A stretch of DNA of 64,000 nucleotides, taken from assembly GCF_036347055.1 (NCBI RefSeq), contig NZ_CP108882.1, positions 1,674,001 through 1,738,000 of the forward strand. The letters are read 5' to 3'. A program made the translations under genes and the position numbers. This stretch comes from Streptomyces sp. NBC_00820 (lineage in GTDB: Bacteria > Actinomycetota > Actinomycetes > Streptomycetales > Streptomycetaceae). This document shows, one piece after another, positions 46,198-54,697 of this stretch (positions are counted from its first letter, which is position 1; each line of letters starts with the position of its first letter). Under the pieces are notes generated by a model. The model had not been told where the DNA came from, searched no databases, and worked only from the letters and a program-made list of their open reading frames with translations.

Positions 46198-46218
46198 AGA
46201 TCAAGCTAGGGCCTGTCG

Positions 46219-46950
46219 TCAAAGTCCCGTCGTCCGCCCGGAGGGCCGCAGCGCCTCGCCCAGCACCCGGGGCGCTTCGGCCAGCGACGGGCCGTACCAG
46301 GTCAGGTGCCGTCCGCCGACCAGGGCGCAGGGCAGGCCGGGGAAGGCCTCCGGGCCGTCGTCGGCGGTGAAGCGGTAGGGCTCGTCGGGGAGGACGACCA
46401 GGTCCGGGGCGGCCGCGCGCAGTTCGTCCAGGGGGACGCGGGGGTAGCGGTCGGGGTGGGCGGCGTAGAGGTGGTGGACGCCGAGGCGGGCCAGGACGTC
46501 GCCCGCGAAGGTGTCCCGGCCGAGCACCATCCAGGGGCGGCGCCAGACGGGCACGACGGCCGTGACGGGTTCCGCGGGGGCCGGGAGCGCCGTCCAGGCC
46601 GCCTGCGCCTCGTCCAGCCAGCGGGGCCGTGTCCTCGCGCCGGACGCGGTCAGTACCCGGTCCAGTTCCAAGAAGGCCTGCGGGAGGGTGCGCACCTCGG
46701 TGACCAGCACCTCCAGGCCGGCGGCCCGCAGGGCGTCCAGGTCGGGGGCGCGGTTCTCCTCCTCGTTGGCGATCACCAGGTCGGGGGCGAGGGCGATGAT
46801 CCGGTCGGTGTCCGGGTTCTTGGTGCCACCGACGCGGGTGACGTCGAGGCCCGCCGGATGGGTGCACCAGTCCGTGGCACCCACGAGGGCACCCGGCAGG
46901 GTGACGGCCACGGCCTCCGTCAGGGACGGGACGAGCGAGACGACCCGCAC
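46219..46950 (-). CDS. BtuF-like periplasmic-binding-fold protein without a signal peptide
   Basis: The 243-residue product has the helical-backbone metal receptor fold: VRVVSLVPSLTEAV at the very start, TDWCTHPAG, DRIIALAPDLVIANEEENR, and VVLPDEPYRFTADD. The start GTG at 46950 begins at the first beta strand, and no signal peptide or lipobox is present, so it appears cytosolic. BtuF-like proteins bind cobalamin or haem outside the cell. The GTG overlaps the XRE stop by one base (TAGTG), so both genes are co-translated. No ABC permease lies next to it. Confidence 0.8.
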   Translation of the reverse strand: MRVVSLVPSLTEAVAVTLPGALVGATDWCTHPAGLDVTRVGGTKNPDTDRIIALAPDLVIANEEENRAPDLDALRAAGLEVLVTEVRTLPQAFLELDRVLTASGARTRPRWLDEAQAAWTALPAPAEPVTAVVPVWRRPWMVLGRDTFAGDVLARLGVHHLYAAHPDRYPRVPLDELRAAAPDLVVLPDEPYRFTADDGPEAFPGLPCALVGGRHLTWYGPSLAEAPRVLGEALRPSGRTTGL

Positions 46951-47522
46951 TAACGGGACCGGTCCTGGACCGCCTCGATGTGCTCGGCGACCGCGACCAC
47001 GATCACCCGGGTGTCCGGGACCGTGGCCCGCCAGCGGTGGCGCACCCCGCCGGTCAGGTAGAGGGTGTCGCCCCGGCCGAGGCGGTAGGCGCGGCCCTCG
47101 GCCTCGATCTCCACCGCGCCGTCGGCGACGTACATCAGCTCGTCGTTGCGGTGACGGAACTCGCGGCCGGCGTCGTGGTCGCCGGTGAACTCGGAGGCGT
47201 GCAGCTGGTGATGGCCGCGCACCAGGGAGCGGGTGCGCGGGTCGAAGTCGCCGTCGGCGACGGGCGCGGCGCGTACGACGTCCACACTGCACGCGGGGTC
47301 GGCGGCGGCGAGGAGCTCCACGGCCGTGGTGCGCAGCGCGTCGGCCAGTTTCTCCAGGGAGGTGGGGCTCGGGCGGGCCTTGTCGTTCTCGACCTGGCTG
47401 AGGAAGGGCACGGAGAGTCCGCTGCGCTCGGCGACGACCGCGAGGGTGAGTTCCAGCGTGCGACGGCGCCGCCGCACGGCCGCGCCCACCCGCACGGACT
47501 GCTGCTCCTTGTGGTCGCCCAT
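46950..47522 (-). CDS. XRE-cupin transcriptional regulator
   Basis: The 190-residue protein has an N-terminal helix-turn-helix (LTLAVVAERSGLSVPFLSQVENDKARPSPTSLEKLA) and a C-terminal cupin (FRHRNDELMYVADGAVEIEAEG, RLGRGDTLYLTGGVRHRWRA). Such proteins sense small molecules through the cupin. The ATG at 47522 follows AAGGAGGGAGCCGG. It is translationally coupled to the BtuF-like gene. Confidence 0.9.
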   Translation of the reverse strand: MGDHKEQQSVRVGAAVRRRRRTLELTLAVVAERSGLSVPFLSQVENDKARPSPTSLEKLADALRTTAVELLAAADPACSVDVVRAAPVADGDFDPRTRSLVRGHHQLHASEFTGDHDAGREFRHRNDELMYVADGAVEIEAEGRAYRLGRGDTLYLTGGVRHRWRATVPDTRVIVVAVAEHIEAVQDRSR

Positions 47523-47956
47523 CGCTCCGGCTCCCTCCTTCGCGCGTTCGTGCCGCTGCTGTCCGGGTGCCCCTCGGCGGGCGCACCTCCTCTGATGAGT
47601 TGTGTGCACCCTACGCATGTTCGGCAAACCGCCGCATGCGCCTGTCACATCCCTGCCACGCCCGCGGCCCGTACCCTCACGGTTCACGCCAGGGCACCGG
47701 GCCGCCGGGTGAAGGACGTGTCTCCTGCTTCAAGGCGCGAACGTGCTCAGGTGTTCCCCCGGGGCCGCTCTCGTCGCGCTCTGTGGTTGGCCGGATCCCT
47801 CCTGTCGCGAGGAGGCCGCCGGATCCCGTCCTTCTCGGCGGCCCCGCCGGGTCCCGCTCCGACGGGGACACCACGAGGGGCGGGCGGCGGCGACGCGTCC
47901 GGTCGGACGTGCGGCCGCGGCCCGCCCCTCGTGGCGGCCGTCCGGACGGGGTCAGG
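47523..47956. other. 434-base region between the XRE-cupin gene and the betaine ABC operon
   Basis: No gene is supported. The left part is upstream of the regulator and contains an inverted repeat CGCATG-N15-CATGCG (47614-47640), a possible binding site. The right part holds the terminator at 47871-47934. A smaller hairpin, CTCCT-N6-AGGAG, lies near 47796-47811. Confidence 0.5.
47871..47934 (-). terminator. Terminator of the betaine ABC operon
   Basis: CCACGAGGGGCGGGC and GCCCGCCCCTCGTGG form a perfect 15-bp stem around a 34-base loop, 22 bases after the permease-binding fusion stop. Confidence 0.65.
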
Positions 47957-49771
47957 TCACCCGGAAGCCTGGCTCTTTCCCTGCGTGCGGGCGACGGGCG
48001 CCCACTTGTCGGCGAGGCCCGGGTTCTCGCGCAGCCAGGCGCGGACGGCGCCCTGCTCGTTGCCCTTGCCCGCCTTCTGGATCCGCGCCTCCAGGCCGGT
48101 GAGCTGCTTCTCGGTCATGGAGAAGTTCTCGAGCCACCTGCCGACCCGGGGGTTGTCGGCGGCGAAGCCCTTGCGGGCCAGGGTGTGCACTCCGTCGCCG
48201 CTGCCCCAGGCGCCCTTGGGGTCCTTCAGCTTCTTCAGGCCGTAGTCGCTGTACGCCCAGTGCGGCGACCACAGGGTGACGACGACCGGCTGCTTCTTGG
48301 CGTAGGCGCGCTTCAGCTCGGCGAGCATGGCCGGGGTGGAGCCGTCGACGACGTCGTACGAGCCCTTGAGGCCGTACGCGTCGAGGACCTTGTCCTTGAG
48401 CAGGCCCATCATGCCGGCGCTGGGCTCGATGCCGACGATCCTGCCGTCGAACTCGGAGGCGTGGGCCTTCAGGTCCGCCAGGGAGTCGACGCCCTTGACG
48501 TACGAGGGGACGCTCAGCTCCAGGGAGGTGGGGCCGTACCACTTGCCGATGTCGTCCAGCCGGTCGCCGAACTTCTTCCAGTACTCGGCGTGCGTGGTGG
48601 GCAGCCAGGAGTCGGTCTCGAAGTCGAGCTGGCCGGTGGCGAGGCCGGTGTAGAGGGGGCCGGCGGCGTACTGGGTGACGGTCACCTTGAAGCCGCGTTC
48701 CTCCAGCAGTTCCTTCCACAGGAAGGTGGAGGCGATGCCCTCGTCCCAGGGGATGTAGCCGATCCTGATCTCCTTGCCCTTGCCGACGTCGGTGCCGGAG
48801 GCCGCGGAGGTCTCGGAGGGGGAGCCGAAGATCCCGATGCCGCCGGCGGCCAGCGCGAGGACGACCACGCCGATGACGGCGACGCGCGGGCGCGGCCGGT
48901 ACGACCAGACGCTCGGCCGGGTCTTCGCGGCGGCCCTGCGGCCCAGCGGGGAGAGCTGGGTGCCGAGCGCGCTGGTCATCCGGTCCAGGTAGATGGCGAG
49001 GACGACGATGCCGACGCCGGCCTCGAAGCCGAAGCCGATGTCGAGCTGTCCGATGGCCTCGTTGACGGCGCCGCCGAGTCCGCCGGTGCCGACCATGCCG
49101 GCGATGACGACCATGGACAGGCCGAGCATGATCACCTGGTTGACGCCGGCCATGATGGTCGGCAGGGCGAGCGGCAGCTGCACCCGCAGCAGGGTGGCGC
49201 GCGGAGTGGTGCCGAACGCGTCGGCGGCCTCGACCAGTTCGGGGTCGACCTGACGGATGCCCAGCTCGGTCATGCGGACGCCGGGGGCGAGCGCGAAGAT
49301 CAGGGTGGCGATGACGCCGGCCGCGGTGCCCAGCCCGAAGAAGAGGATGGCCGGGATCAGCAGGACCATCGACGGCATGGTCTGGAGCAGGTCGAGCACG
49401 GGCCGCACGGCGGCGCTGACCGCCTTGGAGCGGGCCGCCCAGATGCCGAGCGGGATCGAGATCACCAGGGCGATGACGGTGGCGACGAGGACCAGGGACA
49501 GCGTCGACATGGCCCGGTCCCACAGGTCGAGCGAGTCGACGAGGGCGAACCCGGCGAAGGCGAGGACACCCGCGACCAGGCCGCGCAGCCACCAGGCGAG
49601 CACGGCGAGGATGCCGGCCAGCAGCAGCGGCGCGGGCGCGGTGAGGACGGCGTCGATGCCGTCGTACATGCCCTCCACGACCGCGCGGATCGCGTCGAAG
49701 AGCCAGGCCAGATGGGCGACGAGCCAGTCGACGCCGGAGTCGACCCAGTCGCCGAGGTGCAGCCTAGGCAC
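47957..49771 (-). CDS. Fused ABC permease and substrate-binding protein (OpuA/ProWX type)
   Basis: The 604-residue protein joins a permease (about residues 1-275) to a substrate-binding domain (about 315-604). The permease has the EAA-like loop ELVEAADAFGTTPRATLLRVQLPLALPTIM and IPAILFFGLGTAAG. The binding domain starts after a hydrophobic helix (VAVIGVVVLALAAGGIGIF) and includes IRIGYIPWDEGIASTFLWKELLEERG and WLPTTHAEYWKKFGDRLDD. It should bind glycine betaine or a related quaternary amine and deliver it in osmoprotection. The GTG start overlaps the ATPase stop by 8 bases. Confidence 0.92.
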   Translation of the reverse strand: MPRLHLGDWVDSGVDWLVAHLAWLFDAIRAVVEGMYDGIDAVLTAPAPLLLAGILAVLAWWLRGLVAGVLAFAGFALVDSLDLWDRAMSTLSLVLVATVIALVISIPLGIWAARSKAVSAAVRPVLDLLQTMPSMVLLIPAILFFGLGTAAGVIATLIFALAPGVRMTELGIRQVDPELVEAADAFGTTPRATLLRVQLPLALPTIMAGVNQVIMLGLSMVVIAGMVGTGGLGGAVNEAIGQLDIGFGFEAGVGIVVLAIYLDRMTSALGTQLSPLGRRAAAKTRPSVWSYRPRPRVAVIGVVVLALAAGGIGIFGSPSETSAASGTDVGKGKEIRIGYIPWDEGIASTFLWKELLEERGFKVTVTQYAAGPLYTGLATGQLDFETDSWLPTTHAEYWKKFGDRLDDIGKWYGPTSLELSVPSYVKGVDSLADLKAHASEFDGRIVGIEPSAGMMGLLKDKVLDAYGLKGSYDVVDGSTPAMLAELKRAYAKKQPVVVTLWSPHWAYSDYGLKKLKDPKGAWGSGDGVHTLARKGFAADNPRVGRWLENFSMTEKQLTGLEARIQKAGKGNEQGAVRAWLRENPGLADKWAPVARTQGKSQASG

Positions 49772-50849
49772 GGGCGGTCACCTTCTTCCCGCCGTCGCGG
49801 TCGTTGTCGCAGGCCCTGGGCTCGCCCGTCTCGTCGCCGAGGAAGCCGACCAGACGCCTGCGGGGTACGACGCCCACGAGCGCGCGGTCGCCGTCGAGGA
49901 CGGCCACGGGGTGGCTGAGCCGGGCGCTGAGGGCGCACAGGTCGGTGAACGGCGTGTCCGGGGCCGCGGTCTCGCAGGCGCAGTCGGCCTCGTCGCCGCG
50001 CACGTCGGTGTCCATGACGGCGGCGGCGGTCAGGACGCGGGAGCGGTCGACGTCCTGGATGAAGGAGGCGACGTAGTCGTTCGCCGGGCGCAGCAGGATG
50101 TCCTCGGCGGTGCCGTTCTGGACGATGCGGCCGTCGCGCATGACGGCGATGCGGTCGCCCAGGCGCATGGCCTCGTTGAGGTCGTGGGTGATGAACACGA
50201 TGGTCTTCTTCAGGGACTTCTGCAGTTCCAGGAGCTGGTCCTGCATGTCGCGGCGGATCAGCGGATCCAGGGCGCTGAAGGACTCGTCCATCAGCAGCAG
50301 CTCGGCGTCGGTGGCGAGGGCGCGGGCGAGGCCGACGCGCTGCTGCATGCCGCCGGACAGCTCGTCGGGCCAGGAGTCCTCCCAGCCGGCCAGGCCGCAC
50401 AGGGCGAGCGCCTCGTCGGCGCGGCGTTCGCGCTCGGCGCGGGGCACGCCCTGCACGGCGAGGCCGTAGGCGGCGTTGTCGCGGACACTGCGGTGCGGGA
50501 AGAGCGCGAAGTGCTGGAAGACCATGCTGATCTTCCTGGCGCGGACCTCGCGCAGCTCGCGGTCGGTGAGCGCGGTCAGCTCCTGGCCGTCGAACAGCAC
50601 CCGGCCGGCCGTCGGTTCCAGCAGGCCGTTGAGCATGCGCAGCAGGGTGGACTTGCCGGAGCCGGACAGGCCCATGACCACGAAGATCTGGCCCGGTTCG
50701 ACGGTGAAGGACGCGTCGATCACGGCCGCGGTGCTGCCGTCGGCCCGCAGCTCGTCCCGCTCGGCCCCCTGCCGCAGCCGCTCCACCGCCTGGTCCGGTC
50801 GTCTGCCGAACACCTTGAACAGGTGCTCGGCCTCAAGGCTGGATGACAC
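49764..50849 (-). CDS. Glycine betaine/proline ABC transporter ATPase (ProV/OpuAA type)
   Basis: The 361-residue protein has Walker A MGLSGSGKST, LSGGMQQRVGLARAL, Walker B LLLMDESFSALDPL and the H-loop FITHDLNEAMRLGD. The C-terminal 90 residues are CBS-like (DTPFTDLCALSARLSHPVAVLD) and could sense salt or nucleotide. The GTG at 50849 follows GAGAGGT and begins SSSLEAEHLFKVFG. The gene is first in the operon. Confidence 0.94.
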   Translation of the reverse strand: MSSSLEAEHLFKVFGRRPDQAVERLRQGAERDELRADGSTAAVIDASFTVEPGQIFVVMGLSGSGKSTLLRMLNGLLEPTAGRVLFDGQELTALTDRELREVRARKISMVFQHFALFPHRSVRDNAAYGLAVQGVPRAERERRADEALALCGLAGWEDSWPDELSGGMQQRVGLARALATDAELLLMDESFSALDPLIRRDMQDQLLELQKSLKKTIVFITHDLNEAMRLGDRIAVMRDGRIVQNGTAEDILLRPANDYVASFIQDVDRSRVLTAAAVMDTDVRGDEADCACETAAPDTPFTDLCALSARLSHPVAVLDGDRALVGVVPRRRLVGFLGDETGEPRACDNDRDGGKKVTARA

Positions 50850-51108
50850 GCGTACCTCTCGTCTCGGCCGGCAGAAACGGAGCGGCGGGCCGGTGGCCCA
50901 GGAACAGTTGAACGGGCAACCGGCAGCGCTCCGAGGCCGCGTCTGCCCTCCTTCCACAAGGGCAAACGCACAAGTGGCCCGCTTCACGGCGATGCGCACA
51001 CCGCAACGCGTTCCGCCACGGGAACGGGCGCTCCGGCGCGACGGCCCGGTGCCGGTGCCATGCGGCGCGACGCGACCCGGTGTCGGTGCCGTACGGCATG
51101 ATGCGAGC

Positions 51109-52029
51109 GTGACCGGACGACTCATGCTTCTCGACACCGCCTCGCTCTACTTCCGCGCCTACTTCGGCGTGCCGGACTCGGTGCGAGCACCGGACGGCAC
51201 GCCGGTGAACGCCGTGCGCGGGCTGCTGGACTTCATCGACCGGCTGGTCAAGGACCACCGGCCGGACCGGCTCGTGGCCTGTATGGACGCCGACTGGCGG
51301 CCCCAGTGGCGGGTGGACCTCATCCCGTCCTACAAGGCGCACCGGGTCGCCGAGGAGCACGAGAGCGGGCCGGACGCGGAGGAGGTCCCGGACACCCTGG
51401 CCCCGCAGGTCCCGGTCATCGAGGACGTGCTGGACGCGGTCGGCATCGCCCGGGTCGGGGTCGCGGGGTACGAGGCGGACGACGTGATCGGCACGTTCAC
51501 GGCGCGCGCGGACGGCCCGGTGGACATCGTCACCGGCGACCGCGACCTGTACCAACTGGTGGACGACCGGCGCGGGATCCGCGTGCTGTACCCGCTGAAG
51601 GGCGTCGGCACGCTGCAGCTGACCGACGAGGCGGTGCTGCGCGAGAAGTACGGGGTCGGCGGGCCGGGGTACGCGGATCTGGCGCTGCTGCGCGGCGACC
51701 CGAGCGACGGTCTGCCGGGGGTGCCCGGCGTCGGCGAGAAGACGGCCGCCAAGCTGCTGGCGGAGTTCGGTGACCTGGCCGGGATCATCGCGGCCGTCGA
51801 CGACCCGAAGGCGAAGCTCACGCCGACGCAGCGCAAGCGGCTCACGGAGGCGGCGCCGTATCTCGCGGTCGCGCCGAAGGTGGTCCGGGTGGCCGGTGAC
51901 GTACCCCTGCCCGACGTCGACACCGCGCTGCCGCACGCCCCGCGCGACCCCGCCGGGCTGGACGCGCTGGCGGCCCGCTGGGGGCTGGGCGGCTCCCTGC
52001 ACCGCCTGCTGACGACGCTCGCGCAGTGA
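51109..52029 (+). CDS. 5'-3' exonuclease (PolA N-terminal-like)
   Basis: The 306-residue protein resembles the isolated 5' nuclease domain of DNA polymerase I. Conserved acidic motifs are LMLLDTASLYFRAYFG, VACMDADWRPQWR, AGYEADDVIGTF, DIVTGDRDLYQL and RGDPSDGLPGVPGVGEKTAAKLL (helix-hairpin-helix). It should degrade RNA primers or flap DNA. The GTG at 51109 begins TGRLMLLDTAS and is the best start. It diverges from the betaine ABC operon. Confidence 0.93.
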   Translation: MTGRLMLLDTASLYFRAYFGVPDSVRAPDGTPVNAVRGLLDFIDRLVKDHRPDRLVACMDADWRPQWRVDLIPSYKAHRVAEEHESGPDAEEVPDTLAPQVPVIEDVLDAVGIARVGVAGYEADDVIGTFTARADGPVDIVTGDRDLYQLVDDRRGIRVLYPLKGVGTLQLTDEAVLREKYGVGGPGYADLALLRGDPSDGLPGVPGVGEKTAAKLLAEFGDLAGIIAAVDDPKAKLTPTQRKRLTEAAPYLAVAPKVVRVAGDVPLPDVDTALPHAPRDPAGLDALAARWGLGGSLHRLLTTLAQ

Positions 52030-52104
52030 TTCCAAGGGAATTTTCCGGCAAAGGGATCACCGGCGATCCCCGGAAAGAGGTGCCACTCGGGGCAGGATGC
52101 TAAC

Positions 52105-52118
52105 TTAGGTATACCTAA
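52105..52118. promoter_or_regulatory. Iron-box-like palindrome upstream of the siderophore-interacting protein gene
   Basis: TTAGGTATACCTAA is a perfect palindrome 21 bp before the ATG. It resembles the DmdR/IdeR operator (TTAGGTTAGGCTAACCTAA), consistent with iron repression. Confidence 0.65.
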
Positions 52119-52139
52119 CCAGTGTTGCAGGAGGTCGTC

Positions 52140-52982
52140 ATGGCGGAGCGTCCGGCACGAAAGCCGCGCAAGCCTCATACCGCCCAGGTCGTGCGCACCG
52201 AGCGGCTCACCCCGCACATGCAGCGTGTGGTGCTCGGCGGCGACGGCCTCGCCGGCTTCACGGCGGACACCTGCACCGACCACTACGTGAAACTGCTCTT
52301 CGGCCCCGAGGGCGTGACCTACCCGGAACCCTTCGACCTGGACCGGATCCGCGCCGAGTTCCCCCGTGACCAGTGGCCGGTGACCCGGACCTACACGGTC
52401 CGCGGCTGGGATCCCCAACACCGCGAACTGACCCTGGACTTCGTCCTCCACGGCGACGCGGGCCTGGCCGGGCCCTGGGCCACCCGGGTCAGGCCCGGCG
52501 AGAGCGTGCGCTTCATGGGCCCCGGCGGCGCCTACGCGCCCGATCCGGACGCCGACTGGCATCTGCTCGTCGGCGACGAGAGCGCGCTGCCCGCGATCGC
52601 CCGCGCCCTGGAGACCCTGCCGGCCGGCGCCCGCGCGCACGCCTTCCTGGAGGTCTCCGGACCCGAGGAGGAGCAGAAGATCGACTCCGACGTGGAGGTC
52701 GTCTGGCTGCACCGCGGCGACCGTCCGGTCGGCGCGGCCCTGCTCGACGCCGTACGTTCCCTGGAGTTCCCCGAGGGCCGGCTGCACGCCTTCGTGCACG
52801 GCGAGGCGGGCTTCGTGAAGGAGCTGCGCCGCATGCTCCGCGTCGACCTCCAGATCCCGCGCGAGGACCTCTCCGTCTCCGGCTACTGGCGCCTCGGCCA
52901 CGACGAGGACGGCTGGCAGGCCTCCAAGCGCGACTGGAACGCCCGTATCGAGGCCGAGCAGGAGGGCGACGCGGCCGCGTGA
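52140..52982 (+). CDS. Siderophore-interacting protein (FAD-dependent ferric siderophore reductase)
   Basis: The 280-residue protein has the SIP family signatures: RTYTVR (FAD binding), DFVLHGDAGLAGPWA, GDESALPAIARALE and C-terminal GYWRLGHDEDGW. Such enzymes reduce ferric siderophores in the cytosol with NAD(P)H to release iron. The ATG at 52140 has GGAGG five bases upstream, and the iron box just before it supports iron control. No siderophore transporter gene is adjacent. Confidence 0.94.
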   Translation: MAERPARKPRKPHTAQVVRTERLTPHMQRVVLGGDGLAGFTADTCTDHYVKLLFGPEGVTYPEPFDLDRIRAEFPRDQWPVTRTYTVRGWDPQHRELTLDFVLHGDAGLAGPWATRVRPGESVRFMGPGGAYAPDPDADWHLLVGDESALPAIARALETLPAGARAHAFLEVSGPEEEQKIDSDVEVVWLHRGDRPVGAALLDAVRSLEFPEGRLHAFVHGEAGFVKELRRMLRVDLQIPREDLSVSGYWRLGHDEDGWQASKRDWNARIEAEQEGDAAA

Positions 52983-53046
52983 GGGGCCGGGGGCCCACGC
53001 GCCGAGCGTGTGGCCGCCGACCGGCTTGGCGAGTGTGCGGGGTGGT

Positions 53047-53628
53047 TCAGTCGCTCCGGAGGCGGGCGTGGAAGTGCATGTCGTGCCAGCCGTCCGGATG
53101 CTGCAGAGCGCTGCGCTTGGTGCCCTCCAGTGCGAAGCCGGTCTTCGCCGCGACACGGCAGGACGCCGGGTTGGCGGTGGAGTGGAAGAGTTCGAGGCGG
53201 TGCAGACCGACCTCCTCGAACGCCCACCGCGTCACGGCGGTGGTGGAACGGGCGGCGACCCCCTGACCCCGGGCGCGGGCCACCGTCCAGTACGCGACCT
53301 CGGCCACGCCCTCGCCGAGCAGCATCTCCCGCAGCGCGACCCGGCCCCGCAGCTCGTCCGTGTCCTCGTCGACCACGGCCCACTGGGCGCCCCGTTCCTC
53401 CCTCCACATCGTGTGCCATTCCTCGATCCAGCCGGCGACCTCCTCCTCGGAGTCGGCGGACTTGATGTGCCACTGAAGGATGACCGGGTCCTGGAAGGCC
53501 GCGTGGATGGCGGACGCGTCCTCGGCCCGCCAGGGGCGGAGCAGCAGACCGTCACCGGTCGGGAGGGCGGGCTGCGGGTTGCGGGCGACGGTTCCGGCGG
53601 CCACCACCGGGCGGGTGAGAACAGGCAT
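53047..53628 (-). CDS. GNAT acetyltransferase (RimJ/RimL-like)
   Basis: The 193-residue protein belongs to the larger RimJ/RimL class: LLLRPWRAEDASAIHAAFQDP near the N-terminus, VAEVAYWTVARARGQGVAARSTTAVTRWAFEEVGLHRLEL with the acetyl-CoA loop RGQGVA, and STANPASCRVAAKTGFALEGTKRSA. It may acetylate ribosomal proteins or a small molecule. The ATG at 53628 starts MPVLTRPV. It lies convergent to the SIP gene. Confidence 0.88.
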   Translation of the reverse strand: MPVLTRPVVAAGTVARNPQPALPTGDGLLLRPWRAEDASAIHAAFQDPVILQWHIKSADSEEEVAGWIEEWHTMWREERGAQWAVVDEDTDELRGRVALREMLLGEGVAEVAYWTVARARGQGVAARSTTAVTRWAFEEVGLHRLELFHSTANPASCRVAAKTGFALEGTKRSALQHPDGWHDMHFHARLRSD

Positions 53629-53734
53629 GCCGGAATCCTGCCAAGGCATCGGCCCGCGCCCCAGCCGTTTTCCGCGAACGGCTCCCCCGCTCACCCGTCA
53701 GGGCGCCGACAGGCCGCCGTACCCTTGGGTCCTG

Positions 53735-54685
53735 ATGAGACGCCGTACGCCACCCCCGCCCGCCCCACTCCCCCAGCGCGACGGGGTCGACCCGGTGCGG
53801 GTGCGGCTGCCGTTCGACGGGACGTGGGCCACGGTGCGCGAGCACCTCGTGGAGCGGCTGACGGGGGCGGGCCCCGGCGTGATCGAGTCGATGCTCGGCG
53901 CGGGGCTGATCGTGGACGCCGACGGGCGCGCGGTGGCACCGGATGCGCCGTACGAGCCGGGGATGTTCGTGTGGTTCCACCGGGACCCGCCGCCGGAGGT
54001 CCCGGTGCCGTTCCCGGTCGAGGTGGTGTACCGCGACGCCCACATCGTCGTCGCCGACAAACCGCACTTCCTCGCCACCACCCCGCGCGGCAGCCATGTC
54101 ACCCAGACCGCGCTGGCCCGGCTGCGGCACGGACTGGACCTCCCGGAGCTGACCGCCGCGCACCGCCTGGACCGGCTCACCGCCGGACTGGTGCTGTTCA
54201 TCGTGCGGCCCGGGGAACGGGGCACCTATCAGACGCTGTTCCGTGACCGCCGGGTGCGCAAGGAGTACGAGGCCCTCGCGCCGTACGACCCCACGCTCCC
54301 CCTGCCCACGACCGTACGCAGCCGGATCGTGAAGGAACGCGGGGTGCACGCCGCGCGGGAGGTCGAGGGCGAGCCGAACGCGGTGACCCGGGTGGAACTG
54401 GTCGAGCGCCGCGAGGGGCTGGGCCGGTACCGGCTGACCCCGGAGACCGGCCAGACCCATCAGCTCCGGGTGCACCTCACCACGCTCGGCATTCCCATCC
54501 TCGGTGACCCCCTGTATCCGCAGGAACTCGCGCCCGCGCCGGTGAACGACTTCCGGCGCCCGCTGCAACTACTGGCCCGGAGGCTGGAGTTCACCGACCC
54601 GGTCACCGGGGCGGAGCACGCCTTCGTCAGCGCGCGCACGCTCGAGGCGTGGTCCGCCCCGGACCGGTGGGCCGACGGGGAGTAG
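53735..54685 (+). CDS. RluA-family pseudouridine synthase
   Basis: The 316-residue enzyme has the RluA motif AHRLDRLTAGLVLF with the catalytic Asp, plus ETGQTHQLRVHL and GDPLYP. An N-terminal S4-like domain is visible (VREHLVERL, AGLIVDADGRAV). The ATG at 53735 may be leaderless, as TACCCT ends nine bases upstream. It converts uridine to pseudouridine in 23S rRNA or tRNA; which site is not clear. Confidence 0.9.
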   Translation: MRRRTPPPPAPLPQRDGVDPVRVRLPFDGTWATVREHLVERLTGAGPGVIESMLGAGLIVDADGRAVAPDAPYEPGMFVWFHRDPPPEVPVPFPVEVVYRDAHIVVADKPHFLATTPRGSHVTQTALARLRHGLDLPELTAAHRLDRLTAGLVLFIVRPGERGTYQTLFRDRRVRKEYEALAPYDPTLPLPTTVRSRIVKERGVHAAREVEGEPNAVTRVELVERREGLGRYRLTPETGQTHQLRVHLTTLGIPILGDPLYPQELAPAPVNDFRRPLQLLARRLEFTDPVTGAEHAFVSARTLEAWSAPDRWADGE

Positions 54686-54697
54686 CCCCCTCCCGGC

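Larger units (their letters stand above)
44597..46209 (+). mobile_element. Insertion sequence with CTAG at both ends
   Basis: Outer CTAG copies (44597-44600 and 46206-46209) flank terminal inverted repeats that start CTTGATCTTTAAC on both sides (44601-44613; complement of 46193-46205), matching at least 13 bases perfectly. CTAG fits a 4-bp YTAR-type target duplication, as I recall for some IS4/IS5-related families. The element is about 1.6 kb and contains one transposase gene. It looks intact. Its right flank continues GGGCCTGTCGTCAAA, which shares CTAGGGCCT with the end of the MITE-like element at 18724. Confidence 0.85.

Noticed and set aside
47677..47874. 65-codon minus-strand frame between the XRE-cupin gene and the ABC operon
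   Set aside because: It overlaps the terminator region and has no domain or ribosome-binding site.
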